DNA from: Aequorivita sp. H23M31
Lineage (GTDB): Bacteria; Bacteroidota; Bacteroidia; Flavobacteriales; Flavobacteriaceae
Direction of reading: 5' to 3'
Length of the DNA: 64,000 nucleotides
Assembly (NCBI RefSeq): GCF_004022485.1
Contig: NZ_CP034951.1
Location: 1,302,001 to 1,366,000 of the forward strand
In this document: one piece after another, positions 37,969 through 47,384 of the stretch
Layout: each line of letters opens with the position of its first letter
Numbering within the stretch: position 1 is the first letter of the stretch
Position numbers and translations under genes: made by a program
Notes under the pieces: model-generated
Databases searched by the model: none
Told to the model about the DNA's origin: nothing
Seen by the model: only the letters and a program-made list of their open reading frames with translations

Positions 37969-40092
37969 TTAATCAAATATGGTTAAACTTCGATGGCTTC
38001 TTTCGGCTTCGGAGGTAACGTTATTTCTTAAAACATCCGCTTGACCATCTGAACTGTCCCTCGACCACTGAATTTTAATTGTTGTCTCTTCACCGGGAAT
38101 GACTTCAACAGGGTACATTACAAAACTTGAATTCCATGCCGTATCCAAATTATAAACCGTTACGGAATTGACACATGCCTTCCAACCTGGGCGGGTATTT
38201 GAAACATCAGACCGAAATACAAAGGTCAATTCTCCACCCGGTGCAGAAGATGTAAAAATTTTCTCTTCTGCCGAATAAGCTTCCGTTCCCGTCCATGCGC
38301 CATTCGGACAATTTGTTCTTCCATAAGTGGAACCAGAAGAAATTACCGGCGCCGAGGTATTTGATCCATCATAGACCATGAGACCATCCCAGCCCTGCTC
38401 CGTATTAAATGATAAAAATTCTACAGAAACTTTTTCGCCGGCGTTGGTGGGCAAAAAATTGTAGGTGATATTTTCATAATTTTGATATTGTCCGTTTTCT
38501 CCTCCACTATCGTAAAATATTTCCCTACAGTCCAAGGGAACTGGAATAATAGAATTAACGCAAGCCATCCATCCCGAACGTTGAATATAACCATCAGATC
38601 GGAACTCAAAGTATAATTGACCACCAGGAACGGTGGAAGTAAAAGATTTTCCTGCCGCTGAATAGGATCCAGTACCAGACCACGCACCATCAGGGCAAGT
38701 TGGTCTACCAGATGTAGAACCAGAAGAAATGATGGGAGAAGAAGCATTAGGACCATCATATATCATTAAACCATCCCATCCTTCCTCTGTATCGAAGCCC
38801 ATAAACCTAACCGTCACTTTTTCTCCCGGATTTGTAGGAGAATAGAGTTTGGTAAAAATATCATTATTGGGATATTGACCCGCGGCACCTCCCCTATCAT
38901 AAAACATCTCCCTACACGGATTGGGCGGTTCAGTCCCGGAGGTTACACAGGCTTCCCACCCAAAGTAGGTTAAGGATGAGTCGGATAAAAATCTGAAAGT
39001 GAGAGCGCCGCTACTGTGGGTGGAGGTAAAGACCCTTCCAGCGGGCGAAAAAGCGCCAGTTCCGGTCCAAGCTCCTGCAGGCCTGGGATGATATGATTCT
39101 GGTATAAAACCAGACGAAATAATTGGTGAGGAGGTCGTAGGCCCATCATATATCATAAGACCGTCCCATCCATTTTCTACATTGAATGTTATAAATTCTA
39201 CGGAAATTCTTTCACCTGGATTGGAAGGAAGAAAGCTGTGGGTATCATCCTCATTATGGCCGTAGTTACTTGTAGGCCCCCCGGAATCATAAAACATTTC
39301 TCTGCAATCATAGGGTGTAGAGGAAGAAGTTGTTTCTACAGGAATATAGCCACGATCTGAGGCCAGGGTGGTGGCTCCTGCCATAGTAACTCCATTCTTT
39401 ACCAACTCAAAATTGGCATAGGCCTGCGCATTCATGGCATCTCCCTTGTCCATGGTGCCACTTGCACTAAAATTTACAAATATCGTCTCATGCTTTGGAG
39501 TAAAAACAATTTCCATATCTGCCATATCCTCTGCAGTGGAGGAATTTGTAGAAATGTCGGAAACTCCTACCTTACTGTTAACATTTTTTCCATACCCCCC
39601 AACATCCGTAGAGCCGTTTACAATCCATCGCTGCAATAGAATGTTATATTGTAAGGTAACCACGGTATTTTCTCCTTCCAATTCAAGATCTTCCCCGTTG
39701 GGACAAAATATCCTTCGTTGCAACTCTCCTGCAGAACCCGAATCGTGAACAATCGTCATTTTGTAGGAAGTTGTATTATCCAAGGTTAGCATTTGGCCAT
39801 CACTTGCAGAGACACCAATGGGAGTATTAAAAGATTGAATATTAAAATTATTTGTTGGGCCGGTTATTCGGTAAATCGAAAAGACAGTTGGGCCCAAATC
39901 GATGTCTTCGTTATCATTATTAGCCAATACTAAAGCCGGTCCCTCTCTTAAAGAGATTGCTCCACTGACGTCGAGCGAACTTTTGGGATCTGTATTACCT
40001 ATTCCTACTTGTGCAAGGCCGCTAAAAGAAAAGACAAGAAAAAAAAGGCCACCATAAAAAGTAAACCCACGGGAGAAGTAGTTTTTTTCCAT
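37969..40092 (-). CDS. secreted 'QVGIGNTDP' family protein with three inserted CUB-like domains
   Basis: 707 residues. Signal peptide ends FSGLAQ, followed by 'VGIGNTDPKSSLDVSGAISL'. Residues 1-250 and 645-707 align with the 303-aa paralogue downstream. Between them lie three tandem CUB-like domains at about 262-383, 392-512 and 521-642. Each starts with DCRE(M/I)FYD.GG, contains 'F..EEGWDGLMIYDG...S.PIISSG' and ends 'F.SD....GW.ACV' with a cysteine at each end. CUB domains are extracellular ligand- or sugar-binding modules, so this protein may bind glycans or partners. Probably the first gene of the secreted-protein cluster. The sorting signal is unclear. Confidence 0.8.
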   Translation of the reverse strand: MEKNYFSRGFTFYGGLFFLVFSFSGLAQVGIGNTDPKSSLDVSGAISLREGPALVLANNDNEDIDLGPTVFSIYRITGPTNNFNIQSFNTPIGVSASDGQMLTLDNTTSYKMTIVHDSGSAGELQRRIFCPNGEDLELEGENTVVTLQYNILLQRWIVNGSTDVGGYGKNVNSKVGVSDISTNSSTAEDMADMEIVFTPKHETIFVNFSASGTMDKGDAMNAQAYANFELVKNGVTMAGATTLASDRGYIPVETTSSSTPYDCREMFYDSGGPTSNYGHNEDDTHSFLPSNPGERISVEFITFNVENGWDGLMIYDGPTTSSPIISSGFIPESYHPRPAGAWTGTGAFSPAGRVFTSTHSSGALTFRFLSDSSLTYFGWEACVTSGTEPPNPCREMFYDRGGAAGQYPNNDIFTKLYSPTNPGEKVTVRFMGFDTEEGWDGLMIYDGPNASSPIISSGSTSGRPTCPDGAWSGTGSYSAAGKSFTSTVPGGQLYFEFRSDGYIQRSGWMACVNSIIPVPLDCREIFYDSGGENGQYQNYENITYNFLPTNAGEKVSVEFLSFNTEQGWDGLMVYDGSNTSAPVISSGSTYGRTNCPNGAWTGTEAYSAEEKIFTSSAPGGELTFVFRSDVSNTRPGWKACVNSVTVYNLDTAWNSSFVMYPVEVIPGEETTIKIQWSRDSSDGQADVLRNNVTSEAERSHRSLTIFD

Positions 40093-40278
40093 TTTAATTG
40101 AGGAATTAATAAATAAAACTAGCGTGGGGATATACCAATATTAAAACAATTTAAAATCTATTCCTAATTATTTATAATAAAGGTACCAAAATTTCCCAAG
40201 TTTGTACAGCATTCATAAATATGAGCAATTTCTAGTGCATTATCTGTTTGCAAAAACCTTGTGGTGGCTGGGATTTTT

Positions 40279-40400
40279 GATTGACGATTGACGATTTACG
40301 ATGTACGATGTACGATGTACGATTTACGAATAATCATTAACGATTGAAGTTACGAGTTACGATTTTACGATAGACGATGTACGATTTGAATATCGATTGA
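40279..40400. repeat. ACGATNTACGAT-type short tandem repeats
   Basis: Irregular runs of GATTGACGATTTACGAT and ATGTACGATGTACGATGTACG, about ten copies of an 8-10-base core, continuing more loosely to about 40400. Confidence 0.8.
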
Positions 40401-40625
40401 ACAACTATAAATGGGTGAACCTAGGCTTGTGGAATTTGGTTGTACCTGTTTCGTGAGTCATGAGTTGTGGTTCCTGAAGTCCTGGTTCTTGGTTCCTGAT
40501 TGGTGATCGGTCATCGGTGTTCGAGTATAAGTGATCGGTTATCAGTGATCGGAAGTTGGCAAAGCGTGGCATGAGATGCTTGCTTTCTGTGTTTCCGTTG
40601 AATTTGTTTTTTTAATGGGTTTAAA

Positions 40626-40706
40626 TGGACTATCCGTGGACTATCTATTGACTGTCTATGGACTATCTATGGACTATCTTTGGACTATTTTTGGACTATC
40701 TTTGGA
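40626..40706. repeat. GGACTATCTNT short tandem repeats
   Basis: About seven copies of a 12-base unit close to TGGACTATCTAT (variants CTATTGAC, CTTTGGAC, TTTTTGGAC). Confidence 0.8.
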
Positions 40707-41119
40707 GTTGGCAAGACACAAGACTTTAGTTCCCAATGAAAATGGGACAGGCTCTAGTATGATTGTTAAAGAATAAAATCAATCTATTTTGATTTAAGAT
40801 TAAGTATCTGATGCGTTTAAATAGTATTTAAATAGCTTACAAAAAGCATTTTATATAACACATAAATTTATCAACTAAATTGAAGACCCGCACTCAATTC
40901 AAATCAAAAACAACTAAATGCTTTGGAAAACCTTTATATAGTAATTTACATAAAAATAAAGAATTTTTAACGCATCATAATTAATTAAGGATTTTCGATT
41001 GATTTATCACCAAAGGAATATATTTTAGCTAAACAAATATATTGACAAAAGCCAATGTAGCATTTGGCTTCGTTAATTTAGCTTTTGAGCTTAAAGATGA
41101 TAATTAATTTGAAAATGAT

Positions 41120-42094
41120 CTATTCAGTAGTATTTATGGGATATGCACTGTGGGCAGAATAATCTACAATTCCAAAGTAATCGAAAATATCCTGAATTCT
41201 TTTTAAATAATCATTGTCAAAATAATTGAGGAAAGATTCTAATTGAATAGATGGGTTGCTGTTATAGTTCTTTTGAGAATCCGTTTTGCTCGGTTTTTTA
41301 AAATTGATCTTTTTAAAATCTTCGGGTGAAAACGGTAAATTAAGATTTTTAAGAATCATGGAGAATTCCTCTTCAGGATTTAAGACCAAATTCTCATAAT
41401 AAACCATAATCCAATTATCTCTTTTTGGATGGTTAATGACGTCTTTATTATCTATACACCACAGAGCAATCTGTCTTTCTAAGGGGGAAGTTAAGGAATT
41501 AATATAGGATTGATTTTCTATATATCGCTCATTATTGAAACAATCTGGAGCAATATACATGGTGGGTTCGGCATATGGCGCTGACAGTGCATCACGTTCA
41601 AATCTATGGAAATTCTGCAATTGGGAGGAGCATGTGGTTATTGGATGTCTTAATAATAAAATAGGCTTGTGCTGCAATGGGAGATTGGCGGTAACCCACG
41701 GCAACAGTCCGTTGGCTCTAACAAATTTAGTTATAACATATTTGCTTGAAAATATTTCATTAAATGCGATAAATCGAGCAGTCCAATTAGTGAAGGTTTT
41801 CATGGTTAAAAGATCATGAAAAAAATCTTTCAAAGCTTGGGAATCATTAGCGGGTTCAATAAAAACTCTTGACCCAAAATTATAATGTTTCGGAACTACA
41901 CCTTTATTTGGATGTAGCGGTTCCCAATTAATAACGGAGTTGGGCATTTTTCCGAATACTTCCATTAGCCATGTGCTTCCGCTGCGTGGATCGCTAGTTA
42001 TAATTATAGCATCATTAAAGGAATAATTTTTTGTGGAAAGAGGCAGTTGAATAAATATATGCCTAAATTTTCTTTTTATTGTAGTAATATCCAT
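41120..42094 (-). CDS. sulfotransferase family protein
   Basis: 324 residues. The 5'-phosphosulfate-binding loop is visible as SDPRSGSTWLMEVF (PRSGSTW, 36-42), and the 3'-phosphate-binding region as LLRHPITTCSSQLQNFHRF. The C-terminal part has 'WIMVYYENLVLNPEEEF', typical of PAPS-dependent sulfotransferases. It likely sulfates a sugar of the polysaccharide made by this locus, in the cytosol. It is the last gene of the - strand EPS region, with 916 bp before the preceding gene, so it may have its own promoter. Confidence 0.85.
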   Translation of the reverse strand: MDITTIKRKFRHIFIQLPLSTKNYSFNDAIIITSDPRSGSTWLMEVFGKMPNSVINWEPLHPNKGVVPKHYNFGSRVFIEPANDSQALKDFFHDLLTMKTFTNWTARFIAFNEIFSSKYVITKFVRANGLLPWVTANLPLQHKPILLLRHPITTCSSQLQNFHRFERDALSAPYAEPTMYIAPDCFNNERYIENQSYINSLTSPLERQIALWCIDNKDVINHPKRDNWIMVYYENLVLNPEEEFSMILKNLNLPFSPEDFKKINFKKPSKTDSQKNYNSNPSIQLESFLNYFDNDYLKRIQDIFDYFGIVDYSAHSAYPINTTE

Positions 42095-42553
42095 TCACTA
42101 AGGGTTTACATTATAAGGGCAGACATTTCGATCCAAACAAAATTTTCGGTTGGAATTTTATAATTTTGACTTTAAGTTAATCTTGAATAAAGCTACTGCC
42201 GTAAAAAAATCACAGTGGATTTTAAACTAAACCAGTAAATTTAAACCATAATCTCATAGAGTAATCCGAAGAACAGCAAAGTCCCCCACCCTGAAATCCG
42301 TCCTGAGATCAAAATTAATAAATTTTAACAAATGGCACATTAAATAAATTAAAAGACCCAAGTAATGAATATTGGGATTTCAGCAAAAATAGAGAAAAAT
42401 AGAGAACATCTTGAAAAGCGGAGGAATAAAACCATGGAGTCATTAAGGCTTAGTACTTAAGGTGTTTAATTGAAATTAAAAGATAAGGCCTTCACTCGGT
42501 TCCGCCGGAGATCACGTACTTTATCCAACTTGGATTCAAAGTACCGCCACGAA

Positions 42554-42573
42554 CCCGCCTGCCGGCGGGCAGG
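42554..42573. repeat. GC-rich REP-like palindrome
   Basis: CCCGCCTGCCGGCGGGCAGG contains two overlapping inverted repeats (CCCGCC/GGCGGG and CCTGCC/GGCAGG). A related TTGGCCGGCAGG lies about 20 bases downstream. Confidence 0.75.
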
Positions 42574-42712
42574 TTGCACTAACCAGCCTGTTGGCCGGCA
42601 GGTAGACATGAATTATTTCTTTCTTAAAAATGAAGACGCCAATAGAGTCCTTTAATTTCACTAACCCTGGCGGCAGGCAAGTGGCACCGGCCTGTCTATT
42701 GTGCCTTGGCCG

Positions 42713-42728
42713 GCAGGCTTCGGCCTGC
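42713..42728. repeat. GC-rich hairpin with TTCG tetraloop
   Basis: GCAGGC-TTCG-GCCTGC, a perfect 6-bp stem with a stable TTCG loop, embedded among further GGCCGGCAGG and GGCAGGCAAGTG segments (42668-42728). Confidence 0.75.
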
Positions 42729-43010
42729 ATGAGTGGACTTTAATCCATAACGGTTTAGGAGAATATGCAACTTACCTATTATAAGTTTCCTATAAATGCA
42801 TTTAGATGAGAGGCACTTCAAAATGCAATTATTTCAATAAAGAGTATCATTCCGAAGAATAAACCAATACTTCTACATCCCGATTAGAGGGCTTTAATAA
42901 ATAATGCCAGGAATAAAGGTTGCAACCCCATCCATCCGCTGGTGCGCAATCGCGCGGGACCGGGGGTGAAAAACGGATAAACTATTTTTTCCCATACCGA
43001 AAAATGATGG

Positions 43011-43940
43011 CTATAACCTGCAAGGGAAGGAAGAAATGGGAGAATGCTTTATTAAATAATTTACAATCTCTGCCGTAAAAATAATCGCACCTCTTTTTTG
43101 TAGATGGGTCTCGTCGTAAAAATAAGCCTCATCCTTATATACGGGGTCGGAACGATCATAGATATAAAAGAAGACCTCATCATCGGATAAAAACCTAATT
43201 CGGCGTTCAAAAGATTTGCCATGTCTTTCAAAATTTGGGGGGAAAACTATGAGCAAATTTATTTTATTCTCAACGCAAATTTTTTGAAATTTAATAAAAG
43301 CCTCGAGCTTCGAAGCTGATTCACCGGAAACATCATAACTTACGTCCTTACCGTAATCGAAATTGACATCATTCTGTTGAAATGACAATGGCATAGACTT
43401 ATTCTTTCCCAGAGAATCTAATTTACTGAATTTTCTTCTTCTTAAATCAAAATTCTTTTTGTTGATTCTTGCTAAAACAAAAATCTTAGACAGAAAAGTT
43501 TTCTCTCCTCTATCTATTAATTCATTGTTAATATAATTATATTTTGACAATGGATATAGTCTATCATATCGAAAGCTTATGTGATTTGTAGGCAACAATT
43601 CATAAGGGTCGTCAACCACGAGTATAACATTTTTAGGAGAAGTATTAAACTTAGTGATTGATCTTAATAAAAATTCATGGAATTCAATATCTGAGCCGGG
43701 GTATGATAGGTTATAAGACGAAATATTTAGAGAATCTTCTATTTGGGAGGCAATTATATTTCTAGCTCCTCGGGAAGAACCGATTATAATTAAATCTTTA
43801 TTTACTTCTCCATTTATTACTTTTTCCAGGCGGTTGTCTACTTCCAGTTTCGGAGAGATAATAAGAAAAATGTAAAGTAATTTTTCCAAAATGAAAAAGG
43901 CTATTCCGAAAGTCAGACATAAATATAAAAATCTTCTCAT
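43011..43940 (-). CDS. SGNH-hydrolase-like partner of MBOAT acyltransferase
   Basis: 309 residues. One N-terminal membrane helix (FLYLCLTFGIAFFILEKLLYIFLI) is followed by a predicted periplasmic domain. 'LIIIGSSRGARN' (GSSRG, 54-58) resembles block I of SGNH/GDSL-type proteins and 'YDETHLQKRGA' (about residue 280) resembles the DxxH block with catalytic His. It starts 3 bp after the MBOAT stop. Such pairs (like AlgI with AlgJ/AlgX) move acyl groups onto exported polysaccharides, the MBOAT bringing the acyl group across the membrane and the SGNH-like protein transferring it. Confidence 0.7.
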   Translation of the reverse strand: MRRFLYLCLTFGIAFFILEKLLYIFLIISPKLEVDNRLEKVINGEVNKDLIIIGSSRGARNIIASQIEDSLNISSYNLSYPGSDIEFHEFLLRSITKFNTSPKNVILVVDDPYELLPTNHISFRYDRLYPLSKYNYINNELIDRGEKTFLSKIFVLARINKKNFDLRRRKFSKLDSLGKNKSMPLSFQQNDVNFDYGKDVSYDVSGESASKLEAFIKFQKICVENKINLLIVFPPNFERHGKSFERRIRFLSDDEVFFYIYDRSDPVYKDEAYFYDETHLQKRGAIIFTAEIVNYLIKHSPISSFPCRL

Positions 43941-43943
43941 GAT

Positions 43944-45392
43944 CTAAAATTGAAAATAAATAAATTCTTGTTCTCTTCCACTAAATATGAACATTAAGGC
44001 GATGAGGGCAAAATAAAAACCCCATCTATAGGGTCTATTCCATTTGACAGCAATCTTGCTTATTCCGAATTCTTCATCGCGGCCCAACCATTCTATACAA
44101 AAAAACAGAGCCACAAGAAAAAGCGTTACCAAAGCATAAGTAATATCTGGAAAATTTGGAATTGAAAAAAAAGAAGCGGAAAGGATCTTTTTGATAATAG
44201 AAAAAGCATGCCTTAAATCATTCGCCCTAAAAAATATCCAGGCAAAAACAGTTAGGCCAAACGTTACCAAAATGGATAAAAATTCTCTTAGGTCTGGAAA
44301 TAATCTTCCTTCCGCAACCGCGTCTAGATTTTTACGGTTATTGTTTGTCAATAAGAGTGGCAAAAAATACATTGCATTTAAAGCCCCCCAGACGACAAAT
44401 GTCCAATTTGCACCATGCCAAAATCCACTTACAATAAAAATAATAAAGGTATTTCTTACTTTCATCCAAGTTCCTCCCCGGCTTCCTCCTAAAGGGATAT
44501 AAAGATAATCTCGAAACCAAGTAGAAAGCGAAATATGCCATCGGCGCCAAAATTCTGCGATATCTCTGGAAAAATATGGAAAATGGAAGTTTCGCCTTAG
44601 GTCAAAACCAAATAATCTAGAAGTACCAATTGCTATATCGGAGTAACCAGAGAAATCACAATAAATTTGAAAGGTAAAAAACAAAGCTCCGAGGGCCAAT
44701 GTACTTCCAGAATAATCACCAGAATTATTAAAGATTTGATTTGCGTATTCCGCGCAATTGTCCGCAATTACAATTTTCTTAAACAATCCCCAAAGGATTT
44801 GCCGCATCCCATCCACAGCTTTTGCAAAATCAAAACGACGCTTTCTATAAAATTGGGGCAACAAGTGGGTTGCTCTTTCAATTGGACCTGCCACCAATTG
44901 GGGAAAAAAACTGACGAAAGCAGAGAAGGCAATAAAGTCGGTTGTGGGTTCTAATTTTCTTCTATATACATCTATGGAGTAGCTCAAGGTTTGAAATGTA
45001 TAAAAACTTATTCCTACGGGAAGAATGATGTTTAGAGAGTTGGCCTTGATTTCCATCCCAAAGAAGGTAAAAGCCGTAATAAAGTTATCCAGAAAGAAGT
45101 TATAATATTTAAAGAAGCCCAGAAAACCTAAGTTGACTACGATACTGGACCAAAGTAAGATCTTTCGATTAATCTGCTTTTGTTCCGTCTTTAGTTTTCG
45201 GCCAATCAGATAGTCCACCAAGGTGCTGAAGAGAATCAAGGCCAGAAAACGCCAATCCCACCAGCCATAAAAAACATAACTGGCTATAACAATTAAAGAG
45301 TTCTGAAGTTTAAGTTTTTTATTTGTGACAAACCAATAAAGCAGAAACACTGTAGGTAAAAAGATCGCAAAGTCAATAGAATTAAATAGCAT
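43944..45392 (-). CDS. MBOAT-family O-acyltransferase (AlgI-like)
   Basis: 482 residues, about ten membrane spans. Family motifs: 'VGISFYTFQTLSYSIDVYRRK', 'FVSFFPQLVAGPIERA', 'CDFSGYSDIAIGTSRLFGFDLRRNF', 'FWRRWHISLSTWFRDYLYIPLGG' and the active-site 'SGFWHGANWTF' with H326 (H286 is the second conserved His). It probably acetylates the polysaccharide with the SGNH-like gene that follows. No adjacent acetyl-CoA or carrier-protein gene was seen. Confidence 0.93.
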   Translation of the reverse strand: MLFNSIDFAIFLPTVFLLYWFVTNKKLKLQNSLIVIASYVFYGWWDWRFLALILFSTLVDYLIGRKLKTEQKQINRKILLWSSIVVNLGFLGFFKYYNFFLDNFITAFTFFGMEIKANSLNIILPVGISFYTFQTLSYSIDVYRRKLEPTTDFIAFSAFVSFFPQLVAGPIERATHLLPQFYRKRRFDFAKAVDGMRQILWGLFKKIVIADNCAEYANQIFNNSGDYSGSTLALGALFFTFQIYCDFSGYSDIAIGTSRLFGFDLRRNFHFPYFSRDIAEFWRRWHISLSTWFRDYLYIPLGGSRGGTWMKVRNTFIIFIVSGFWHGANWTFVVWGALNAMYFLPLLLTNNNRKNLDAVAEGRLFPDLREFLSILVTFGLTVFAWIFFRANDLRHAFSIIKKILSASFFSIPNFPDITYALVTLFLVALFFCIEWLGRDEEFGISKIAVKWNRPYRWGFYFALIALMFIFSGREQEFIYFQF

Positions 45393-45736
45393 GTATACAG
45401 TTTATCGCCCGAGGAATCAAGGGGCAAAAAGGAGATAACGTTTTTCCAACTCACATATTGAAAAATTGTATTTTTTAGGCTGTTAAACATTCTATAATAT
45501 TATACTAAAGGCATATCCAAAGAAAGACACAGGGGATAAGGTTTGCATCAACATCTCTTTAGGAAAATAAATCTTTCTCCAATTCGCACATTTTGTGGTC
45601 AGCAAAAAATACTTCGGGAGCCGTGCTCAAGTTGAGGTCTTACCTATTATTCCATAAGGGGCAACCTTGCCAATTGCTTAAACACATCGTAGTCGCAAGA
45701 CAGCTCAAGAGGATGATCCTCTATTAGTGAAAGAGA
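45393..45736. other. 344-bp intergenic region, nothing recognised
   Basis: AT-rich spacer upstream of the MBOAT gene, after the ATP-grasp gene. No hairpin, repeat or open frame of note; it may contain the promoter of the MBOAT/SGNH pair. Confidence 0.6.
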
Positions 45737-46807
45737 TCAGCCCAAGTTTTTTATTTTTCTTAAAAGGTCCGGTTTTTTTCTAACCATAGGCTCTATATCA
45801 ACATCCCGTAAAAATAAATAATCATGATCATAGCCATTGAACTTTTCAATAAGTTCGGTTTGACCTTTAATATATTTTACGGAATCTTCAATTAAATCAA
45901 AACCTACCTGTGCCATCACACCTGTATACGCCATATGACGAATATTGATTTCGGTTACTTTCAGTCTTCCTTTATCATCTTCCTTTAAATCAAAACTATA
46001 AACCGCGTGTGGAGGCACTTGTAGCTTATCGGCAATAACAGACATTACTTCTTCGCAAAAATCCAATAGTTCCTGTTCATTGATGAACTTGCCGTAAGAA
46101 GTATTACCTGTCACTTTCGATGGGGCGATATCGGCCATTACATAATTAACACAGTGCAAACCGGCATTTTTAATACATTCTCCGTTTATATATAGCATCT
46201 CGTTTGCCAAATGTCTTCCCGTTAAAAATTCACTTACGGTGAATTTCTCAACATTTTTATGTATAAAAAGCCAAGCCTCCAGTTCATGCCTGCTATGGAT
46301 TTTTAAAGAACCCAAGCCTCCAGAACCAACTGCCGCCCTTATCCAGCATGGATATCCTATTTCAGCTTCCACTTGCTCATAATTGGGTGCAGATGGGGTT
46401 ATTTCTACAGTGATTGGGATAAAATCGGTATCCTTGAGAAGCGCTGCCATATTTGCCTTATCCATTAAGCTCTTGGTGTACTCAACCGGTGGAATAAATG
46501 TAGGGCAGATGTATTCATTGTGCTCCTTAAAATATTCTCCCCACTTTAACACTTCAAGTTCGGGTTGGATAAAAGCGTAGTCTACCTGTTCATCGGCGAT
46601 AATTTTTTTCATTATTGACCAATAGTTTTCGCTATCTGCCCTTGGAACAAGATATTTCTTATCCAAAAGACCATCCAAATGAAAGCCGATGGCTCTTTCA
46701 TTGATGTCGGTGCCAATAAGTATAGCATCCGGATAAAGTTGTCGTAATCTTAAAGCTATTGACCTGGGGGTTGGTCCACCTATTCCTGTTATTAAAATTT
46801 TATCCAT
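45737..46807 (-). CDS. ATP-grasp ligase of glycan locus
   Basis: 356 residues. An N-terminal pre-ATP-grasp Rossmann-like domain (KILITGIGGPTPRSIALRLRQLYP) is followed by ATP-grasp blocks: 'YPCWIRAAVGSGGLGSLKI' (ATP-binding loop region) and 'VTEINIRHMAYTG' (metal-binding E-x-N). It resembles carbamoyl-phosphate-synthase-type ATP-grasp proteins found in polysaccharide clusters, which ligate an acid and an amine. The substrate is unknown. It overlaps the formyltransferase gene by 8 bp, so coupled translation is likely. Confidence 0.8.
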   Translation of the reverse strand: MDKILITGIGGPTPRSIALRLRQLYPDAILIGTDINERAIGFHLDGLLDKKYLVPRADSENYWSIMKKIIADEQVDYAFIQPELEVLKWGEYFKEHNEYICPTFIPPVEYTKSLMDKANMAALLKDTDFIPITVEITPSAPNYEQVEAEIGYPCWIRAAVGSGGLGSLKIHSRHELEAWLFIHKNVEKFTVSEFLTGRHLANEMLYINGECIKNAGLHCVNYVMADIAPSKVTGNTSYGKFINEQELLDFCEEVMSVIADKLQVPPHAVYSFDLKEDDKGRLKVTEINIRHMAYTGVMAQVGFDLIEDSVKYIKGQTELIEKFNGYDHDYLFLRDVDIEPMVRKKPDLLRKIKNLG

Positions 46808-47384
46808 TTACTATTTCATTAAATGTTTCTAAAAGAATTTGATCAGAATTTTCCATATACCTCTTATCGATATCCTCAAAAGTGTCGTTCTTGAAAAAAC
46901 GAATGGGTAGTTGGGCTATAATTTTACCTTTGTCCATATGCATATCGATAAAATGAGTGGTAATACCAGAATAGGCAACCCCATATTCCATCGCTTGCTG
47001 AATAGCCTTATGTCCTTTAAAGGCAGGTAAGAGAGAAGGATGAATATTGATAATTCTATCCGCATATTGCTTCAAAAGATCGTGTTTTATAAGATAGCTA
47101 AAAGCCAGTAAAAAGATGTAATCTATTTTGTTTTCAGTCATTACATCCAATAGTTTTTGCTCAAAAGCTTCTCTGGTTTTAAAGTCTTCTTTATTTACAC
47201 GTACGGTTTTGATACCCAAATTATCTGCATATTCGGCTGCACCCGAAGGAAGATTTTGATATACCACCACCTCGATATTCACATTGTCCGGCAATTTTTT
47301 TTCCTCCCACAATTTTAAAACACGTATGGCCGACCTACCATAGTTAGTGGAGAGGATAGCAAAGTTTATTTTATTTTGAATCAT
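46800..47384 (-). CDS. formyltransferase-family protein (PurN-like fold) in glycan locus
   Basis: 194 residues. The catalytic triad of 10-formyl-THF formyltransferases is visible: N113 and H115 in IINIHPSLLPAFKG, and D151 in HMDKGKIIA. The N-terminus 'INFAILSTNYGRSAIRVL' matches the glycinamide formyltransferase type (PurN) rather than the longer ArnA/WbtJ type. Because it is embedded between a sugar-phosphate transferase and an ATP-grasp gene, with 14-bp and 8-bp overlaps, it more likely formylates a sugar amine or a small amine than serving purine synthesis. It lacks the extra C-terminal domain typical of many sugar N-formyltransferases. Confidence 0.8.
   Translation of the reverse strand: MIQNKINFAILSTNYGRSAIRVLKLWEEKKLPDNVNIEVVVYQNLPSGAAEYADNLGIKTVRVNKEDFKTREAFEQKLLDVMTENKIDYIFLLAFSYLIKHDLLKQYADRIINIHPSLLPAFKGHKAIQQAMEYGVAYSGITTHFIDMHMDKGKIIAQLPIRFFKNDTFEDIDKRYMENSDQILLETFNEIVNG

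Larger units (their letters stand above)
40093..41119. other. 1-kb intergenic region with simple repeats, no gene seen
   Basis: Separates the secreted-protein cluster from the EPS locus. It holds ACGAT-type repeats (40279-40400), TGATCGG-type repeats (about 40498-40555) and GGACTATCT-type repeats (40626-40706). A 66-codon open frame over the last array is only the repeat translated. The rest is AT-rich without recognisable content. Confidence 0.65.
42095..43010. other. 916-bp intergenic region with GC-rich palindromes, no gene seen
   Basis: Contains an isolated GC-rich patch (about 42545-42735) with several hairpins, in otherwise AT-rich sequence. A 61-codon frame across it (42470-42655) has no protein-like character. 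The region could hold the promoter of the sulfotransferase gene. Confidence 0.65.

Noticed and set aside
33693..40092. Prophage remnant, because of tail-fibre-like and S74 domains
   Set aside because: All four proteins have bacterial signal peptides, and no capsid, terminase, integrase or lysis genes are present.
40576..40776. 66-codon + strand frame
   Set aside because: It is the GGACTATCT tandem repeat translated (..GLSMDYLWTIFGLS..); no homology or promoter.
42470..42655. 61-codon + strand frame over GC-rich palindromes
   Set aside because: Odd composition, overlaps inverted repeats on both strands, no neighbours.
46800..47384. purN of purine biosynthesis
   Set aside because: Overlaps EPS genes on both sides and no purine genes are near; the fold is shared but the context points to glycan modification.
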